Positions 6,779-9,301 of a stretch of 9,301 nucleotides of DNA are shown in pieces. A model generated the notes under the pieces. It saw only the letters and a program-made list of their open reading frames with translations, was not told the DNA's origin and searched no databases. Numbering within the stretch: the first letter of the stretch is position 1; every line of letters begins with the position of its first letter. The DNA is from 73-13 sp035556395 (GTDB lineage Bacteria > Actinomycetota > Actinomycetes > Actinomycetales > Microbacteriaceae): the NCBI GenBank assembly GCA_035556395.1, contig DATMFB010000288.1, forward strand, positions 1 to 9,301, given 5' to 3'. The translations under genes were made by a program, and so were the position numbers.

Positions 6779-6852
6779 GGTCTCGAGGTCTCGATACGCG
6801 CCTGCGGCGCTACTCGACCCGCGTACGCTGCCGCATGGCTACTCGACCCGCG
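6779..6852. repeat. Palindromic intergenic repeat, copy 3, with head and tail fragments
   Basis: A complete 37-bp unit at 6787-6823 is identical to copy 1. Before it an 8-bp head fragment GGTCTCGA (6779-6786) directly follows the TGA stop. After it a 14-bp tail fragment CTACTCGACCCGCG sits at 6839-6852. The tail ends 14 bp before the stop of the converging prenyl synthase gene. The remains suggest an array that once held about three units. Confidence 0.85.
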
Positions 6853-6866
6853 CGCGGCTCAGTCGG

Positions 6867-7988
6867 TCAGGAGCTTCGGCGGGAGACGGCGTCGGCGAGC
6901 GCGAGGAGCTCGCGGCGGGCGAGACCGGTGATGTGCGCGTCCGCGATCGCGGTGGCCGCCTGGCCGAGGTTGTAGTCGATCGCACGCTCGACCTGGTCGA
7001 CGGCGCCGCAGTCGCGCAGCGTCCGGCGGATGAGGTCGATCTGCGCTTCGTCGAGGTCCGGGTCGCCGAGCAGCTCGTCGAGCAGCGATCGCGCGGAGCC
7101 GGGCAGCGCGGCGCGGGCGAGCGCGATGAGGACCGTGCGCTTGCCCTCGCGCAGGTCGTCGCCGGCCGGCTTGCCAGTCGCCTCGGGATCGCCGTACACG
7201 CCGAGCAGGTCGTCGCGGAGCTGGAACGCGATGCCGAGCGGGAGCCCGAAGCCGCGCAGCGCGGCGACCTGCGCCGCCGTCGCGCCGCCGAGGAGCGCGC
7301 CGATGACGAGCGGCGCCTCGACCGAGTACTTGGCGGACTTGTGGACGACGACGCGCTGGGCGCGCTGGGCGGCATCCGCGTCGGGTCGGATGATCCACGA
7401 GTGCTCCTCGAGGATGTCGAGGTACTGGCCGAGGGTGACCTCGGTGCGCATCCGCTCGAACTCGGCCGTCGCGGCGGCCGCGGCCCCGCGATCCGCGAGG
7501 AGCGAGGTCGCGATCCGCAGCGCGGAGTCGGCCCAGCCGAGGAGCAGGTCGCCGAGCAGGATCGCGGCCGCCTCGCCGAAGCGCGCGGGGTCCCTCGTCC
7601 ACGAGCTCGTGCGGTGCAGCTCGGCGAACGCCTCGTGCGCCGAGGCGCGACCGCGCCGCGTGGCGGAGCGATCGACGATGTCGTCGTGGACGAGCGCCGC
7701 CGCGTGCAGCAGCTCGAGGGCCGCCGCGACGCCGACGACCGCGTCGACGTCGCCGTCGGGGGCCGACGGCGCCATGGGGTCGAGGTCGTCGGGGATCCCG
7801 GCGACCGCTCGCCAGCCCCAGTAGCAGAAGCGCGCGCGGAACCGCTTCCCGCCGGCGAGGAGACCGCGCGCCTCGTCGATGAGCGGGAGCAGGTCCTTCG
7901 AGATCGACTCGGCGTGCGCGTGCTGCTGCTCGAGGAAGGCGTCGAGCGCGTCCTGGACGAGATCGGTCAGGCGCGAGCTGTCAGCCAC
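6867..7988 (-). CDS. Polyprenyl diphosphate synthase (IdsA-type trans-isoprenyl synthase)
   Basis: This cytosolic enzyme condenses isopentenyl diphosphate with allylic diphosphates to build chains for carotenoids, menaquinone or lipid carriers. The 373-residue product has GGKRFRA (46-52). The first Asp-rich motif is DDIVD (102-106), preceded by ALELLHAAALVH and followed by the conserved RRG (111-113). The second Asp-rich motif is LRDDLLGVYGD, with D259 and D260, and is followed by TGKPAGDDLREGKRT. The DDLLG form instead of DDxxD is common in actinobacterial IdsA proteins. Small Ala residues before DDIVD would suit a chain of GGPP length or longer, but this is not proven. GTG 7988 is supported by a TAAGCT box 6 nt upstream. 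The position matches idsA2 (Rv2173) of the mycobacterial locus. Confidence 0.93.
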   Translation of the reverse strand: MADSSRLTDLVQDALDAFLEQQHAHAESISKDLLPLIDEARGLLAGGKRFRARFCYWGWRAVAGIPDDLDPMAPSAPDGDVDAVVGVAAALELLHAAALVHDDIVDRSATRRGRASAHEAFAELHRTSSWTRDPARFGEAAAILLGDLLLGWADSALRIATSLLADRGAAAAATAEFERMRTEVTLGQYLDILEEHSWIIRPDADAAQRAQRVVVHKSAKYSVEAPLVIGALLGGATAAQVAALRGFGLPLGIAFQLRDDLLGVYGDPEATGKPAGDDLREGKRTVLIALARAALPGSARSLLDELLGDPDLDEAQIDLIRRTLRDCGAVDQVERAIDYNLGQAATAIADAHITGLARRELLALADAVSRRSS

Positions 7989-7994
7989 GTCATC

Positions 7995-8000
7995 AGCTTA
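7995..8000 (-). promoter_or_regulatory. Putative -10 box of the prenyl synthase gene (leaderless type)
   Basis: The minus strand reads TAAGCT, 6 nt, then GTG at 7988. No Shine-Dalgarno sequence is present. The spacing equals that of the kinase gene. Confidence 0.5.
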
Positions 8001-8043
8001 GGGCGGCGCCCTGAGCGAGCGGAGCGAGACGAAGGGTCGCCCT
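8000..8043. repeat. Dispersed-type palindromic sequence in the divergent promoter region
   Basis: AGGGCG (8000-8005) can pair with CGCCCT at 8038-8043, or with the nearer CGCCCT at 8007-8012. Between them lies a CCCTGAGCGAGCGGAGCGAG block ending in GACGAAGGG (8009-8036), with CCCT and AGGG ends and an internal GAGCGA direct repeat. Similar CCCTGAGC...GAAGGG sequences are familiar as intergenic repeats in actinobacteria. It lies between the -10 boxes of the two divergent genes. Only one copy is seen here, so calling it dispersed rests on general knowledge. Confidence 0.5.
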
Positions 8044-8060
8044 CTCTCAGTCACCCGGCG

Positions 8061-8090
8061 TATCATCGGCCTGACACCGTGAGAGGAAGG
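8061..8090 (+). promoter_or_regulatory. Putative -10 and Shine-Dalgarno of the DUF3040 gene
   Basis: TATCAT (8061-8066) fits TANNNT. GAGAGGAAGG (8081-8090) is a strong ribosome-binding site 8 nt before the ATG at 8099. The leader would be about 25 nt. A GTG at 8090 is in frame but overlaps the binding site, so it is unlikely to be the start. Confidence 0.55.
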
Positions 8091-8098
8091 TGACGGCC

Positions 8099-8479
8099 AT
8101 GGCTCTGTCGGAGCGTGAGCAGCGTCTCCTGGAGGAGATGGAGCGCAACCTGCTCCAGCACGAGGCCGACGTCGTCGCCCCCGGTGCCAACCGCGGCCTC
8201 CACTACGGGTCGCTCTTCCTGGGCATCGTCATCGCCGTCGTCGGACTCGGCGGGGTCATCGCCGCGATCGCGTTCAAGGCGCCGTGGATCGGCGTCATCG
8301 GCTTCGCGGTCGTCGTCGTCGGCATCCTGGTCGCGATGCGCCGTACCGTCCCGGACGCCCCGGAGGGCCTCGGCACCGATCGCCCGCGGGGCGGGGGATC
8401 CAAGCCGCAGCGCACGTCGTTCCTCTCCTCGCTCGAGGACCGGTGGGAGCGCCGGAACGACGACCGCGACGGCGGTTAG
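8099..8479 (+). CDS. DUF3040 domain-containing membrane protein (Rv2169c-like)
   Basis: This is a 126-residue protein of unknown function. It starts with the family-typical ALSEREQRLLEEMERNL helix (2-18). Two predicted membrane helices follow (about 37-58 and 62-80) and a polar C-terminal tail with RPRGGGSKPQR and a charged end (ERRNDDRDGG). Both termini are probably cytoplasmic, since two helices form a short hairpin. DUF3040 proteins are widespread in actinobacteria and often stand next to mraZ, as here and as Rv2169c does in M. tuberculosis. A strong terminator 24 bp after the stop separates its transcript from the division cluster, so it is a neighbour rather than an operon partner. No catalytic motif is visible. 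Confidence 0.9.
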   Translation: MALSEREQRLLEEMERNLLQHEADVVAPGANRGLHYGSLFLGIVIAVVGLGGVIAAIAFKAPWIGVIGFAVVVVGILVAMRRTVPDAPEGLGTDRPRGGGSKPQRTSFLSSLEDRWERRNDDRDGG

Positions 8480-8502
8480 GCCCTCCACCACCAGCCATCC
8501 CC

Positions 8503-8537
8503 GAACTCCCCTGAGAAATCAGGGGAGTTCTTCAATT
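8503..8537 (+). terminator. Rho-independent-type terminator after the DUF3040 gene
   Basis: A perfect 12-bp stem, GAACTCCCCTGA (8503-8514) with TCAGGGGAGTTC (8519-8530), is closed by a GAAA tetraloop. TTCAATT follows, a modest T-rich tail. It is the strongest hairpin in the window and insulates the mraZ promoter from upstream transcription. Confidence 0.85.
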
Positions 8538-8547
8538 CCGGCGAGAA

Positions 8548-8561
8548 ATTCCATGTGGAAT
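8548..8561. promoter_or_regulatory. 14-bp inverted repeat upstream of the mraZ promoter, possible operator
   Basis: ATTCCA (8548-8553), TG, TGGAAT (8556-8561) is a perfect palindrome with a 2-bp centre. It ends 2 bp before a possible -35 element (GCGACA, 8564-8569). It is compact and double-stranded in symmetry, unlike the direct MraZ repeats next to it, so it would suit a dimeric regulator. Confidence 0.4.
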
Positions 8562-8563
8562 GC

Positions 8564-8600
8564 GCGACAAAGTGGAGGGAAGTGGAGTAAAGTGGAGGAA
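8564..8600 (+). promoter_or_regulatory. mraZ promoter with three MraZ boxes at 10-bp spacing
   Basis: AGTGGAG begins at 8571, 8581 and 8591, giving three direct repeats with an exact 10-bp period, one helical turn. MraZ of E. coli binds three TGGGN repeats separated by 5 nt, the same period, so these are probably autoregulatory MraZ sites. A plausible promoter is GCGACA (8564-8569), an 18-bp spacer and TAAAGT (8588-8593). The boxes then cover the spacer and the -10, which fits repression. A leader of about 40 nt would follow. Confidence 0.75.
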
Positions 8601-8639
8601 ACCTAGGGACTGGCCGGAGACTTCGGGGGAGGAGTAACG

Positions 8640-9071
8640 ATGCTGCTCGGCACGTACCTCCCCAAGCTCGACGACAAAGGCCGCCTGATCCTCCCGGCCA
8701 AGTTCCGCGAGGAGCTCGCCGGCGGTGTCGTCATCGCCCGCGGTCAGGAGCGCTGCCTCTACGTCTTCGCCGAGCGCGAGTTCGAGTCCTTCTACGACAA
8801 GCTCCGCCAGGCGCCGGTGTCCAGCCGCCAGGGGCGCGACTACACGCGCATGCTGCTCTCCAGCGCGAACCAGGAGCGACCCGACGCCCAGCACCGCGTC
8901 ACCATCCCGCCGATCCTGCGCGAGTACGCAGGGCTCGAACGCGACCTCACCGTCATCGGCGCGGGCAACCGGGCCGAGATCTGGTCGACGGCGGCTTGGG
9001 AGGCCTACTACGACGCCGTCGAGTCCGAGTACGTCGACACCGCCGAGGAGGTGATCCCCGGCCTCTTCTAG
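8640..9071 (+). CDS. mraZ: Transcriptional regulator MraZ
   Basis: This is a 143-residue DNA-binding regulator at the head of the dcw cluster, expected to repress its own operon. It has two SpoVT-AbrB-type domains. The first, around residues 5-50, has DDKGRLILPAKFR (11-23). The second, around 76-122, has DAQHRVTIPPILR (82-94). In the second the usual Gly of the D-x-x-G-R motif is His (H85), a substitution I take to be lineage-specific rather than inactivating. The start ATG 8640 has a strong GGGGGAGGAG (8625-8634) 5 nt upstream. Length and ends are normal for the family. Three direct repeats at 8571-8600 are the likely binding sites. rsmH follows after 107 bp. Confidence 0.97.
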   Translation: MLLGTYLPKLDDKGRLILPAKFREELAGGVVIARGQERCLYVFAEREFESFYDKLRQAPVSSRQGRDYTRMLLSSANQERPDAQHRVTIPPILREYAGLERDLTVIGAGNRAEIWSTAAWEAYYDAVESEYVDTAEEVIPGLF

Positions 9072-9100
9072 CACCCAGGCGCCGATCTCCGGCCGCCCGC

Positions 9101-9164
9101 CCTGGCTCCCTTCCCCTGAGCCAGGTGGGGCGGAAGGGGATCCGCACCGGGGAGCCGGACCCCT
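9101..9164 (+). promoter_or_regulatory. Structured mraZ-rsmH spacer with competing hairpins
   Basis: CCTGGCT (9101-9107) pairs with AGCCAGG (9119-9125). An alternative pairs CCCTTCC (9108-9114) with GGAAGGG (9132-9138). AGGGGATCCG (9135-9144) pairs with CGGACCCCT (9156-9164) apart from one bulged base. The first and third can form together; the second excludes both. They lie just before rsmH, which lacks a clear Shine-Dalgarno sequence. Confidence 0.4.
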
Positions 9165-9178
9165 CGCCGCGACCGACC

Positions 9179-9301
9179 ATGAACGACGCCGCCATCCACA
9201 CCCCCGTCATGCTCGAGCGCACCCTCGAGCTGCTGCGGCCCGCCCTCGAAGGCGACGCGGCGGTCGCGATCGACGCGACGCTCGGCATGGGCGGACACGC
9301 C
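9179..9301 (+). CDS. rsmH: 16S rRNA (cytosine(1402)-N4)-methyltransferase RsmH, N-terminal 41 codons
   Basis: RsmH (MraW) uses S-adenosylmethionine to methylate N4 of C1402 in 16S rRNA. Only the first 41 residues are present, cut by the right edge. They include the family-typical IHTPVMLERTLELLRPAL and the start of the SAM-binding motif, AIDATLGMGGHA. Its place right after mraZ confirms the call. ATG 9179 is chosen by alignment to the usual short N-terminus before HTPVM. No Shine-Dalgarno sequence precedes it; the nearest GGGGAG is about 25 nt away. The frame is open further upstream, and GTG 9125 could add 18 residues, also without a good binding site. Confidence 0.93.
   Translation, partial: MNDAAIHTPVMLERTLELLRPALEGDAAVAIDATLGMGGHA

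Noticed and set aside
6933..8093. 386-codon plus-strand frame opposite the prenyl synthase gene
   Set aside because: The opposite strand encodes a clear prenyl synthase with both Asp-rich motifs; this frame is an antisense shadow that runs across the synthase start and promoter.

Overview
The window looks like a chromosomal segment of a high-GC actinobacterium, most likely a member of the Microbacteriaceae or a close relative. This rests on the very high G+C, GTG starts, leaderless-looking promoters with TANNNT -10 boxes, and the gene content. No plasmid, phage, transposase, tRNA, rRNA or CRISPR signature is visible.

Layout from left to right: the 5' part of a long-chain acyl-CoA synthetase (minus, cut by the window edge); a divergent PlsC-type acyltransferase (plus); a class II DAHP synthase (plus); a PknL/PknB-type Ser/Thr kinase with four PASTA repeats (minus); a two-LysM, lysozyme-like cell-wall protein (minus); a small Rv2175c-like DNA-binding protein (plus); a polyprenyl diphosphate synthase (minus); a DUF3040 membrane protein (plus); then, after a strong terminator, mraZ and the first 41 codons of rsmH (plus), the entry to the division and cell-wall (dcw) cluster.

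As I recall the Mycobacterium tuberculosis map, the order and relative orientation match the Rv2165c-Rv2187 region (rsmH, mraZ, Rv2169c, idsA2, Rv2175c, pknL, aroG, Rv2182c, fadD15). Several genes of that region are absent here, including mptA, and the LysM gene stands between pknL and the Rv2175c homologue. The theme is envelope building and its control: lipid activation and acylation, isoprenoid carrier supply, aromatic precursors, a PASTA kinase that senses cell-wall fragments, a wall hydrolase candidate, and MraZ control of division genes.

Non-coding structure is the more notable part. The same 37-bp imperfect palindrome occurs at both convergent gene junctions of the window and nowhere else that I can see. 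At the first junction it fills nearly all of the space between the two stop codons. Five genes (plsC, aroG, pknL, the Rv2175c homologue, the prenyl synthase) have a -10-like hexamer only 6-10 nt before the start codon and no Shine-Dalgarno sequence, as expected of leaderless mRNAs. mraZ is preceded by three GTGGAG boxes spaced exactly 10 bp, overlapping a probable promoter. I see no evidence of a wholly new multi-gene system; the region is mainly a conserved housekeeping locus with some interesting regulatory DNA.
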